From Bacillota bacterium (GTDB lineage: Bacteria; Bacillota; Clostridia; Clostridiales; Clostridiaceae), in the NCBI GenBank assembly GCA_023424785.1, contig JAFADP010000059.1, positions 1 to 16,764 of the forward strand: a DNA stretch of 16,764 nt. Direction: 5' to 3'. This document shows, one piece after another, positions 7,555-13,836 of this stretch. A model generated the notes under the pieces. It saw nothing but the letters and a program-made list of their open reading frames with translations. It did no database searches and was not told the origin of the DNA. The position numbers and the translations under genes are program-made. Numbering within the stretch: the stretch's first letter is position 1; every line of letters begins with the position of its first letter.

Positions 7555-7850
7555 AAACATTTTCCTCCTTGTATTTCGATAGTTTTCACTTATTTTTTAT
7601 TATTATCTACAAATTAACAAATAATTATTAACATAGATATCAACATGTTTATAACAACTTATCCACAGGCACCTGTGGATTATGTGTGTAACTTCCAAAA
7701 ATTATATATTTAAATCAACTTTTTACTATTTAGTAGTTTATTTAATATTTTTGTATCTCTTATAATATTTATCCACAGTTTTATCCACTTTTTATAATTC
7801 TTGGTGGAAAGTTAAATTGAAAGCTATTTTATTTTCACTGGTTTTCCACA
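7427..7850. promoter_or_regulatory. Cluster of DnaA boxes (four perfect, four with one mismatch)
   Basis: Perfect TTATCCACA boxes are at 7427-7435 (+), 7487-7495 (-), 7659-7667 (+) and 7769-7777 (+). One-mismatch boxes are at 7674-7682 (-, TAATCCACA), 7683-7691 (-, TTACACACA), 7781-7789 (+, TTATCCACT) and 7842-7850 (+, TTTTCCACA). The third perfect box and its inverted neighbour form a perfect palindrome, ATCCACAGG-CA-CCTGTGGAT (7661-7680). The DNA between is very AT-rich. No dnaA gene or other oriC neighbour is in the window. This may be a chromosomal DnaA-binding cluster that titrates DnaA or controls the adjacent gene. Confidence 0.7.
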
Positions 7851-7902
7851 TAATAAAAAGAACTATGGAAGTACTTAATTAATTCCATAGTTCTTTTTAT
7901 TA
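7851..7902 (-). terminator. Strong terminator of rluF, 20-bp perfect stem
   Basis: 7851-7870 is perfectly complementary to 7883-7902 around a 12-base loop, with runs of five A and five T inside the stem ends. It starts at the rluF stop codon (7900-7902). It could also stop plus-strand transcription. Confidence 0.88.
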
Positions 7903-8679
7903 TTGTTCATCTACATCTTTAGTTTTTCTTGAATCCACTATTAACTCATTTAGCCCTTTAAGTTCTCTTACAGTTAAGTTTCTCCACTGACCTATTTTTA
8001 ACTCTCCAAGCTTAATATTCATAATTCTAACTCTATTTAATTTAGTAACATTATACCCTAATGTTTCACACATTCTTCTTATTTGTCTATTTAATCCTTG
8101 AGTTAATATTATTCTAAAAGTATTTTTTCCTTCTTTTTTAACATAACACTTCTTAGTAACTTGCCCTAATATTCTTACACCATTGCTCATTTTTTCAACA
8201 AAATCATCAGTTATAGGTTTATCTACTTTAACTATATATTCTTTTTCATGATTATTGCCTGCTCTTAATATTTTATTAACTATATCTCCATCATTAGTTA
8301 AAATAATAAGTCCTTGAGAATCTTTATCTAACCTTCCTACTGGAAATATTCTTTTTTTATGACCAACAAAATCTACTATATTTCCTTTTACCTTATGCTC
8401 AGTAGTACAAGTTATCCCCACTGGTTTATTTAATATTATATATACAAGTTCTTCTTCTTTATTTATTGGTTTACCATTAACTTTTACCTTTTGCCCTGGC
8501 AAAACTTTAGTTCCCATAGTAGCCTTTACTCCATCAATGGTAACAAGTCCAGCTTCAATAAATTTGTCTGCTTCTCTTCTTGAACAAAATCCTGATTCGC
8601 TTATATATTTATTAAGCCTAATACTATCTCCTCTATCATTATGTATTATAATTGGATTCTTCTTTTTCTTTATTTGCAT
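7900..8679 (-). CDS. rluF: 23S rRNA pseudouridine synthase, RluF type
   Basis: The enzyme isomerises a uridine of 23S rRNA to pseudouridine; E. coli RluF modifies U2604. The 259-residue protein has an N-terminal S4 RNA-binding domain (about 20-68, RLNKYISESGFCSRREAD) and the RsuA/RluB/E/F catalytic domain: NKPVGIT (84-90), GRLDKDSQGL (115-124) with the catalytic Asp118, LTNDGD, KEYIV (146-150), and QGLNRQIRRMC near residue 200. The match to RluF rather than RluB rests on GNNHEKEYIV and VTKKCYVKKE; RluB is the alternative. A Lys-rich N-terminal extension precedes S4. AAGGAAGG sits five bases before the ATG. It starts 47 bp after the sigma/anti-sigma fusion gene with no terminator between, so it may be the last gene of that operon, although a TATAAT in the gap could drive it separately. 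Confidence 0.92.
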   Translation of the reverse strand: MQIKKKKNPIIIHNDRGDSIRLNKYISESGFCSRREADKFIEAGLVTIDGVKATMGTKVLPGQKVKVNGKPINKEEELVYIILNKPVGITCTTEHKVKGNIVDFVGHKKRIFPVGRLDKDSQGLIILTNDGDIVNKILRAGNNHEKEYIVKVDKPITDDFVEKMSNGVRILGQVTKKCYVKKEGKNTFRIILTQGLNRQIRRMCETLGYNVTKLNRVRIMNIKLGELKIGQWRNLTVRELKGLNELIVDSRKTKDVDEQ

Positions 8680-8726
8680 ATATACCTTCCTTTAGTTATA
8701 TTATAAAAATTATCTTTTGTTTAAAT

Positions 8727-9779
8727 TTAATATAAACTTGACTCATATCCTGCATTATTAAACTTAACACTAATTCCTTCTTCAGAAAGATATCCTGTGG
8801 TTTGTTCCAATACTCCATGCTTTATAGCATTTCCAGTAACAGTAATTAATATTTGTTTTGAGTTTAATATTTCTTCTTCATTAATATATTTTACAAGCCT
8901 ATACATTGCCACATCTATATTTCTATCTTGAATTTGAATTTGCCTTAATATATCATTTCCCTCTTCTTTAGCTGCTCTAGCATTAACAACTCTATTAAAT
9001 GAATTAACTTCCAATACAATATATTCACCACCGTCAAAAACAATGGTAGATGCTACATTAAAGTATTTATAAATTCCTATTGAAAAAGCACAAAGAATTA
9101 GAATTAATAATAATGATATATAAAAAATTAAATTCTTATTTTTTTTCTTAACTTCAATTATAATCTCTTCTCCAACATTATCATCACTTGATATTACAGA
9201 TTTAATAAACTCTCCTGAAGATGTTATAACTATGCCATACTTTTTAAATTTTAAAATAAGTATACCTTTTTTATGTGCAGTTGAATCTTGTGCTATATCC
9301 CTATTATAATTATCGCTGTTATTATTATAATCAGATTTAAATTCAATTACTTTATCTTCTTCTTTAACTTCTTTTTTATGCATATTTTCTATTATTTTTA
9401 AATATTCAGCTATACTTCTATAATTATAATCACCAATAATTATGGAATAAGCAATAATATACTCATTCCATCTTTCAAAAAATTTTTTATTCTTTTTAAC
9501 TATTCTACTTAACTTTGTAACTGGCAGTTTCTTTTTCTCATATAAATAATTATAAATTTCAACATCTTCAGATATAAACATTGCTATATTTAAGATTTCA
9601 TTTCTTATTTCATAAGGTACTTCAACTGCTACTAAATCCTTTATTATTATTCCATAACTTTCAAGTTCACCAATTAATCTTTCAGCTTCAGAACATCTTA
9701 CTTCCCAATAATCTTGTCCTATTACTGATAAAGCTGGCGCTAAAGAAAAACTGTATTTACCTTTTTTGTATTCTCCCAT
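8727..9779 (-). CDS. Fusion of a SigI C-terminal sigma domain with an RsgI-type membrane anti-sigma factor
   Basis: Numbered from the ATG at 9777-9779 (AGGTGG five bases upstream; a GTG three codons earlier has no RBS), the protein has 350 residues. Residues about 30-130 resemble the C-terminal half of SigI: ELESYGI, then LYEKKKLPVTKL, then ERWNEYIIA and GDYNY, in the order and spacing of the SigI region that ends in a helix-turn-helix. A weak KGKYSFSLA segment near residues 6-14 may be a trace of the end of region 2, otherwise absent. After a polar linker (about 133-168) comes an RsgI_N-type domain (KKGILILKFKKYGIVITSSG, 170-189), one membrane helix (about 217-238) and an outer domain with VLEVNSFNRVV, the RsgI counterpart of the post-membrane segment. 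Normally sigI and rsgI are two genes. The recognition helix has lost residues usual in SigI, so DNA binding is doubtful. It lies between a sortase gene and rluF. Family calls are from memory of motifs, not from a search. Confidence 0.72.
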   Translation of the reverse strand: MGEYKKGKYSFSLAPALSVIGQDYWEVRCSEAERLIGELESYGIIIKDLVAVEVPYEIRNEILNIAMFISEDVEIYNYLYEKKKLPVTKLSRIVKKNKKFFERWNEYIIAYSIIIGDYNYRSIAEYLKIIENMHKKEVKEEDKVIEFKSDYNNNSDNYNRDIAQDSTAHKKGILILKFKKYGIVITSSGEFIKSVISSDDNVGEEIIIEVKKKNKNLIFYISLLLILILCAFSIGIYKYFNVASTIVFDGGEYIVLEVNSFNRVVNARAAKEEGNDILRQIQIQDRNIDVAMYRLVKYINEEEILNSKQILITVTGNAIKHGVLEQTTGYLSEEGISVKFNNAGYESSLY

Positions 9780-9791
9780 AATTTCCACCTT

Positions 9792-10397
9792 TTATAACTC
9801 TTCTGTTGATATTAAACTACCCTTTACTATAACTCTTTGTTTTGAACCTACTGTACAAGTTATAAATGTCATTGTAGCAGTATCTGTATTTTCTAGCACT
9901 TCCACCTGATCTGGATTAACTATAAAATTATCTTCAACAACATAAGTATATTTTTTATCAACAGTTCTTACAATAACTTCATCACCTTTTTCAACTTTAT
10001 ATAAATTAATAAATGCATCTGTATAATCAGATACCCTATGGCCAGCAACTGCAAAATTCCCTACTTGCCCTGGTAACGCTGATTCTGGAAAATGACCTAA
10101 AAAGTATTGTAATACATCATCAGTTATGCCTTCTACTAAGGCTTGTTTTAAATCTATACTAGGAATTTCAATAATTGCTATTGGTTTATATCCATTAACT
10201 TCATCTAATGTTACATCATCAGTATTTTTTTTACTTTCATCCCCAGTACTTGTACCTTCAGAAATTTGATTTTCGAAAATTTCTATTATGTCTTTTTGCT
10301 TTTTTAATGTTATAATTTTCTTATAAGCAACGTCTCCTATTATAAATACACCAACTATAATAAGTAGAAGCCCCACCATTCTCCTAAATTTATCCAT
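9792..10397 (-). CDS. Class D-like sortase
   Basis: Sortases are membrane transpeptidases that attach surface proteins carrying an LPxTG-like signal to the cell wall. The 201-residue protein has an N-terminal membrane helix (about 7-23), a low-complexity acidic linker (about 38-65) and a sortase barrel. The catalytic residues can be read as His120 (AVAGHRVSDYTDAF), Cys181 (TFITCT) and Arg188 (GSKQRVIV). The short TFITCT-V-SKQR segment and the compact size fit class D better than classes A to C. No LPxTG substrate gene is in the window. AGGAGGGC is five to six bases before the ATG. The sigma/anti-sigma fusion gene follows 12 bp after the stop, so the two are almost surely co-transcribed. Substrate and role are unknown; in other clostridia and bacilli class D enzymes are linked to sporulation or aerial growth. 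Confidence 0.88.
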   Translation of the reverse strand: MDKFRRMVGLLLIIVGVFIIGDVAYKKIITLKKQKDIIEIFENQISEGTSTGDESKKNTDDVTLDEVNGYKPIAIIEIPSIDLKQALVEGITDDVLQYFLGHFPESALPGQVGNFAVAGHRVSDYTDAFINLYKVEKGDEVIVRTVDKKYTYVVEDNFIVNPDQVEVLENTDTATMTFITCTVGSKQRVIVKGSLISTEEL

Positions 10398-10455
10398 ATA
10401 GCCCTCCTTTTATGGCATTTATATTTTTGTTACATATATAATTTTTATTACATAT

Positions 10456-10461
10456 ATTATA
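10456..10461 (-). promoter_or_regulatory. Candidate extended -10 promoter for the sortase operon
   Basis: The minus strand reads TGTTATAAT, a TGn extension followed by a perfect TATAAT, about 60 bases before the sortase start. An extended -10 can work without a good -35, and none is seen here. The surrounding sequence is AT-rich, so chance remains possible. Confidence 0.4.
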
Positions 10462-10523
10462 ACATAAAGGTTTTAAAAATGATTACTTATCATAATATAA
10501 TAATATAAAGGGGTGTGGTTTTT

Positions 10524-10709
10524 ATGAAAAAAGAAAATAAGATAATATATGTTGATTTCTCACTTACTAAAAAAAGAATTAAATCTAAGAATCTAATGTT
10601 TTTTTATAAATTTATATCTTCATTAATTAAAAAGTTACCATTACCTAGTTTTAGAAGCAAAAGTAAACGTTTTTACGATTCCAATAATAGAAAAACTTCT
10701 AATTATTAA
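10524..10709 (+). CDS. Small basic protein of unknown function
   Basis: The 61-residue protein (MKKENKIIYVDFSLTKK...) is not recognised. It is very rich in Lys, Arg and Ser, with a short hydrophobic stretch (about LMFFYKFISSLI, residues 24-35) that could be an amphipathic helix, and a Ser/Lys/Arg-rich tail. AAGGGG lies about ten bases before the ATG at 10524; a GTG three codons earlier is less likely. It precedes ispF on the same strand by 111 bp with no terminator between, so the two may be co-transcribed, and it is divergent from the sortase operon. The composition would suit a nucleic acid-binding or membrane-associated peptide, but there is no direct evidence. A non-coding chance ORF is possible, though the RBS and clean context favour a gene. 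Confidence 0.55.
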   Translation: MKKENKIIYVDFSLTKKRIKSKNLMFFYKFISSLIKKLPLPSFRSKSKRFYDSNNRKTSNY

Positions 10710-10820
10710 AATTAATCCCATTACTATTTATTAATTTATATATGTGCTTTATAATTGTAAGTAAATTTCTAATACTAATAGTAACTTATAAATAGTAAAT
10801 ATTCTACAGAGGTGATTATA

Positions 10821-11297
10821 ATGAGAATAGGAATGGGATATGATGTTCATAAACTTGTTGAAAATAGAGACCTTATATTAGGTGGTGTAAAAATACCATA
10901 TGAGCTAGGTTTATTAGGTCATTCAGATGCTGATGTACTTTTACATGCAATAATGGATTCATTACTTGGAGCTTCTGCTCTTGGTGATATAGGAAAGCAT
11001 TTTCCTGATACAGATTCTAAATATAAAGGAATATCCAGTATTGAATTATTAAAAGAAGTTGGTAAACTTCTTAATGATAATAACTGGTCCATAGTAAATA
11101 TTGATTCTACTATTATTGCACAAAAACCAAAGATGGCACCACATATTCAATTAATGAGAAAAAATATATCTGAAGCTTTAAACATAAATATAGATCAAAT
11201 AAATGTAAAAGCTACCACTGAAGAAGGTTTAGGTTTTACAGGAGAAGGAAAAGGTATTTCTTCTCAAAGTATTTGTTTATTAGAAAAGGTTAAATAG
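10821..11297 (+). CDS. ispF: 2-C-methyl-D-erythritol 2,4-cyclodiphosphate synthase (IspF)
   Basis: IspF converts CDP-methylerythritol 2-phosphate to methylerythritol 2,4-cyclodiphosphate and CMP in the non-mevalonate isoprenoid pathway, in the cytoplasm as a trimer. The 158-residue protein is of usual length. It shows the N-terminal RIGMGYDVH with metal ligands Asp8 and His10, GHSDADVLLHA with the third ligand His42, HFPDTDSKYKG (60-70), and near the C-terminus KATTEEGLGFTGEGKGI, the family signature that contacts the nucleotide. The ATG at 10821 has GAGGTG seven bases upstream; an in-frame GTG at 10812 lies inside that RBS and is rejected. Neither ispD nor ispE is adjacent. It ends in a terminator shared with the convergent transporter gene. 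Confidence 0.97.
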   Translation: MRIGMGYDVHKLVENRDLILGGVKIPYELGLLGHSDADVLLHAIMDSLLGASALGDIGKHFPDTDSKYKGISSIELLKEVGKLLNDNNWSIVNIDSTIIAQKPKMAPHIQLMRKNISEALNINIDQINVKATTEEGLGFTGEGKGISSQSICLLEKVK

Positions 11298-11298
11298 T

Positions 11299-11334
11299 AA
11301 AAAGCCCTGGTCAAAATTAGACCAAGGCTTTTTT
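11299..11334. terminator. Bidirectional terminator between ispF and the NhaC-family gene
   Basis: AGCCCTGGTC (11303-11312) pairs with GACCAAGGCT (11320-11329) around a 7-base loop, flanked by A-runs on the left and T-runs on the right. The single mismatch is a G-U wobble in minus-strand RNA. It serves ispF (+) and the convergent transporter gene (-). Confidence 0.88.
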
Positions 11335-11335
11335 A

Positions 11336-12619
11336 TTATTTAGCTGATTTTTTTCTATGATGATATACAATTGCAATTATTGCACATATACCCATTAAAT
11401 AAGGATAGAATAAATATTTCATAATTTCAAATGGTGAAATTAATGCTATTCCAGCTGCACTTATAAGCTGAGCTCCATGAGGAATTATTCCTTGGAATAC
11501 ACATGAGAACATATCTAATATTCCAGCAACTCTCTTTGGCTCTAAATCAAATTCATTTGAAATATCCTTTGCTATTGGACCTGTAGATACTATTGCTATT
11601 GTATTATTTGCTGTACAAACATCAACAAAACTAACTAATGCAGCAATACCAAGTTCTGCATCTCTTTTATTTTTAAATTTCTTTAAACCTTTATGTAAAA
11701 TAAAATCTATTCCACCATTTTCTTTAATAATAGCAATTGTTCCTGCAATCATTAAAGATATTATTATAAGTTCGCTCATTCCCATTGCACCATTGGCTAT
11801 AGCTGAGCATAAACCTAAAATATCAAAGCTTCCTGTTGCTAATCCTATTATACCAGCTATTACTATACCACCTGTTAAAATTATCATAACATTTAATCCA
11901 CATAATGCTGATATTATTACAGCTAAATAAGGAATTATCTTAATAAAGCTATAATCTAAGCTTTCCATTGCAACTGTACCTGTGTTCATTGTTAATAATA
12001 TGAAAATTACTGTTGTTATTATAGCTGCTGGTAATACTATTCTAAAGTTAACTTTAAACTTATCTCTCATTTCACAACCTTGAGTTCTTGTTGCTGCTAT
12101 TGTAGTATCTGAAATTATTGAAAGATTATCTCCAAACATTGCACCACTTACTACTGCACCTGTTGCTAAAGCAACACCAATTCCTGTTTTATCAGCAATT
12201 CCTACAGCAATAGGTACTAATGCAGCTATTGTTCCCACTGAAGTTCCCACTGATATTGCAATGAAACAAGCTATTATAAATAAACCTGCCACTAAAAGAT
12301 TTTTTGGTAATATGGAAATTCCTAAATTAACAGTAGATTCTACTGCTCCCATATCCTTTGCAACTTGAACAAAAGCACCTGCCAATATAAATATAATAAC
12401 CATTAATATTACATTGCTGTCTCCTGCTCCTTTACAAAATGTTTCTAACTTTTCATTAAAGCTTCTTTTTCTGTTCATAACTAATGCACTTATTGCTGCT
12501 ATACCAAATGGTATTATTACTGATACTCCATACATATCCCCTGCCACTATTGACAGTCCAACATATGAAATTAAGAATATTAATAGCGGTAATAAAGCCC
12601 ATCCATTTCCCTTTTTCAT
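11336..12619 (-). CDS. NhaC-family transporter under SAM riboswitch control, probably methionine uptake (MetT-like)
   Basis: The 427-residue protein is a polytopic membrane protein with about 11 hydrophobic segments. It matches the NhaC Na+/H+ antiporter family, with the conserved SGAMFGDNLSIISDTTIAAT segment (about 159-178) followed by RTQGCEMRDKF, and a C-terminal half with DVCTANNTIAIVSTGPIA. Annotation pipelines usually call such proteins Na+/H+ antiporters. Here the leader is a SAM-I riboswitch, so expression should rise when S-adenosylmethionine is low. NhaC-family proteins with S-box leaders have been proposed by comparative genomics to be methionine transporters (MetT), and that is the better prediction. 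Transport of methionine or a precursor, rather than proton exchange for pH control, is inference from regulation only. AAGGAGAG sits seven to eight bases before the ATG. It is a single-gene transcript. Confidence 0.9.
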   Translation of the reverse strand: MKKGNGWALLPLLIFLISYVGLSIVAGDMYGVSVIIPFGIAAISALVMNRKRSFNEKLETFCKGAGDSNVILMVIIFILAGAFVQVAKDMGAVESTVNLGISILPKNLLVAGLFIIACFIAISVGTSVGTIAALVPIAVGIADKTGIGVALATGAVVSGAMFGDNLSIISDTTIAATRTQGCEMRDKFKVNFRIVLPAAIITTVIFILLTMNTGTVAMESLDYSFIKIIPYLAVIISALCGLNVMIILTGGIVIAGIIGLATGSFDILGLCSAIANGAMGMSELIIISLMIAGTIAIIKENGGIDFILHKGLKKFKNKRDAELGIAALVSFVDVCTANNTIAIVSTGPIAKDISNEFDLEPKRVAGILDMFSCVFQGIIPHGAQLISAAGIALISPFEIMKYLFYPYLMGICAIIAIVYHHRKKSAK

Positions 12620-12640
12620 TTGTATCTCTCCTTTATTTTA

Positions 12641-12675
12641 AAATTAAAAAAAGCCTCAGTATGATACTGAAGCTT
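12641..12675 (-). terminator. Riboswitch-controlled terminator before the NhaC-family gene
   Basis: AAGCTTCAGT and ACTGAGGCTT (12675-12666 and 12660-12651, one G-U wobble) form a 10-bp stem with a 5-base loop, followed on the minus strand by TTTTTAATTT. It lies between the SAM-I aptamer and the RBS, as expected for transcription attenuation. GAAG just after P1 could pair with CTTC in the stem's 5' arm as a modest antiterminator. Confidence 0.85.
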
Positions 12676-12701
12676 AAAATTTCTAAAATTATATATACAC
12701 T

Positions 12702-12884
12702 TCTTATCTACTTGGAATTAGCACCACACTTATTCAATGATGAATTATGAATTATGAATGATGAATTTAGAAATTCCATCAGAAAATTTAACCTTAATTC
12801 ATAATTCTTAATTCTTAATTCTACATTTACAAAGTAGGTTGCTGGGCTTCACAGGGCCAGTCCCTCCACCACTCTTGATAAGAT
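12702..12884 (-). ncRNA. SAM-I (S-box) riboswitch aptamer with an enlarged P3 arm
   Basis: The minus strand reads CTTATCAAGAG, then GTGGAGGGACTGGCCC, then GCCCAGCAACC, and after a long arm GGTGCTAATTCC, then GATAAG. These are the conserved blocks of the SAM-I aptamer in order. P1 is CTTATC with GATAAG (12882-12877 with 12708-12703). P3 can be drawn as CCTACTT with AAGTGTGG. Its loop is about 100 bases and holds an inverted repeat (12742-12821). Binding of S-adenosylmethionine should stabilise P1 and let the downstream terminator form, turning the transporter gene off. A consensus promoter precedes it at the right distance. Confidence 0.92.
12742..12821. repeat. 80-bp AT-rich inverted repeat inside the riboswitch P3 arm
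   Basis: Arms of 27 bases (12742-12768 and 12795-12821) match at 23 positions when one is reversed and complemented. They consist of short GAATTATGAATTA-like units, so the arms are also internally repetitive. The 26-base centre holds no gene. As RNA it would fold into a long hairpin extending P3 outward from the ligand pocket. Confidence 0.8.
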
Positions 12885-12902
12885 ATTCTTTTTTACAGAC
12901 AT

Positions 12903-12931
12903 ATTGTAACAGTGGTTAATTTCATTGTCAA
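12903..12931 (-). promoter_or_regulatory. Promoter of the SAM riboswitch/transporter transcript
   Basis: A perfect -35 TTGACA (12931-12926) and a -10 TACAAT (12908-12903) are separated by 17 bases, with a TGT extension before the -10. The start would be near 12896, about 14 bases before P1 of the aptamer. Confidence 0.85.
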
Positions 12932-12955
12932 TACCAATTAATTTCCATAAACCCG

Positions 12956-12990
12956 AAAAAAGCATTGTAATATAATTACAATGCTTTTTT
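12956..12990 (-). terminator. Terminator of tRNA-Lys
   Basis: AGCATTGTAA (12961-12970) is perfectly complementary to 12976-12985 around a 5-base loop; the flanking A and T runs extend the stem. On the minus strand it comes directly after the tRNA CCA end and ends in six T. Confidence 0.88.
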
Positions 12991-13065
12991 GGTGCACCAT
13001 CACGGGCTCGAACCGTGGACACCCTGATTAAGAGTCAGGTGCTCTGCCAACTGAGCTAATGGTGC
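12990..13065 (-). tRNA. tRNA-Lys (anticodon CUU)
   Basis: The minus strand folds into a full cloverleaf. The acceptor is GCACCAT with ATGGTGC, the D-arm has AGCTCAGTTGG, and the anticodon stem is CCTGA/TCAGG around loop CTCTTAA, so the anticodon is CTT and reads AAG (Lys). The T-arm is CACGG-TTCGAGC-CCGTG. Discriminator A is followed by an encoded CCA (12992-12990). It has its own promoter and terminator. Confidence 0.95.
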
Positions 13066-13082
13066 ATAACGTTTACATTTTT

Positions 13083-13111
13083 ATTGTATCACTGTGAATT
13101 TTCACAGTCAA
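13083..13111 (-). promoter_or_regulatory. Promoter of tRNA-Lys, overlapped by a perfect inverted repeat
   Basis: A -35 TTGACT (13111-13106) and -10 TACAAT (13088-13083) are 17 bases apart, about 18 bases before the tRNA 5' end. The perfect palindrome ACTGTGAA-TT-TTCACAGT (13091-13108) covers part of the -35 and most of the spacer. It may be an operator, or may act as the terminator of the upstream 224-aa gene, though it lacks a T-run. Confidence 0.75.
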
Positions 13112-13117
13112 TATACA

Positions 13118-13792
13118 TTAAATAATTTCTGTTAAATATTTCAATAAAATTTCCCTAAAAACTTCACCTACAAGTGGTTCAGTATCGGCAGTGCTACAAA
13201 TTTCCTTCCACTGATTTATGGTTTTAGTAGTTCTACTTTTAAATTCTTCTTCTGAATAGGTCATAAAAGCTGAATTAACAACAAAATCGCCAACTTCTAC
13301 TGGTGTTTCAAATACTTTTAAATATAAAAATTCACTGCTATCTCCATACCATGTTCTATTAAATTCCCTAGCAAATTTTTTAATCTCTTGAAAAACTCTT
13401 TTTCTTGGTAAATCCCAACATTTATTTATCATCTGTAAATATCTTCTCATTTCAGAAGCTTCTTTACTTGTTATTCTTTTATTTTTTTCACCTTCTTTTA
13501 TTATATCTTCAACTGGTATTAAAGGTATTCTAGAAATACTATCATTTTTCCCATTGATCCATGTATAAAATGCTTCTTGTAAAAACGAATATTGTATATA
13601 TCCTACCAATGCCATTTCATTGGGAAAATAACTCCAAATATTTCTTAATCCATTACCTTTAGAAAATATTAATGTATGAATATAAACGCTATCTTTTGTA
13701 GGTAGCTCATCCATAAACATATGTCCTCTTATAGTTCTATTTTTTCTTATTAAACCTTGCCAATACTGGAAAGAATCATACTTATGTCTCAT
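13118..13792 (-). CDS. Conserved-looking protein of unknown function, 224 aa
   Basis: I do not recognise this protein. It has no signal peptide or membrane helix and looks soluble and cytoplasmic, rich in aromatic and charged residues: MRHKYDSFQYWQGLIRKNR at the N-terminus, then NIWSYFPNEMALVGYIQYSF (about 51-70), a Lys/Glu-rich helical segment with EMRRYLQMINKCWDLPRKR (about 113-131), and EFNRTWYGDSSEFLYLKVF further on. The SYFPNEMALVGYIQY region suggests a defined fold rather than a chance ORF. AAAGGTG is close before the ATG. It is divergent from the HNH nuclease gene, sharing a 203-bp intergenic region with a 9-bp inverted repeat, and ends just before the tRNA-Lys promoter. No functional guess is justified. 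Confidence 0.75.
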   Translation of the reverse strand: MRHKYDSFQYWQGLIRKNRTIRGHMFMDELPTKDSVYIHTLIFSKGNGLRNIWSYFPNEMALVGYIQYSFLQEAFYTWINGKNDSISRIPLIPVEDIIKEGEKNKRITSKEASEMRRYLQMINKCWDLPRKRVFQEIKKFAREFNRTWYGDSSEFLYLKVFETPVEVGDFVVNSAFMTYSEEEFKSRTTKTINQWKEICSTADTEPLVGEVFREILLKYLTEII

Positions 13793-13836
13793 TATTTATC
13801 ACCTTTTCTTTTATAAATTAATATAGTATATTATAT

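Noticed and set aside
7427..7850. The DnaA-box cluster as the chromosomal origin or a plasmid origin
   Set aside because: No dnaA, dnaN, rep or partition gene is nearby, and the surrounding genes (thrS, ispF, rluF) are ordinary chromosomal genes. A secondary DnaA-binding site is more likely.
9581..9781. 66-codon plus-strand open frame within the sigma/anti-sigma fusion gene
   Set aside because: Leu/Phe-rich shadow of the opposite strand, without RBS.
10812..10820. GTG start nine bases before the ispF ATG
   Set aside because: The GTG overlaps the GAGGTG ribosome binding site, and IspF homologues begin at the MRIG position.
12414..12750. Open frames on the plus strand opposite the transporter gene start and riboswitch
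   Set aside because: They lie antisense to a clear gene and a structured leader, and have no RBS or recognisable domains.
12742..12821. The inverted repeat as an insertion sequence
   Set aside because: Only 80 bp long with no transposase and no visible target-site duplication; at most a non-autonomous repeat.
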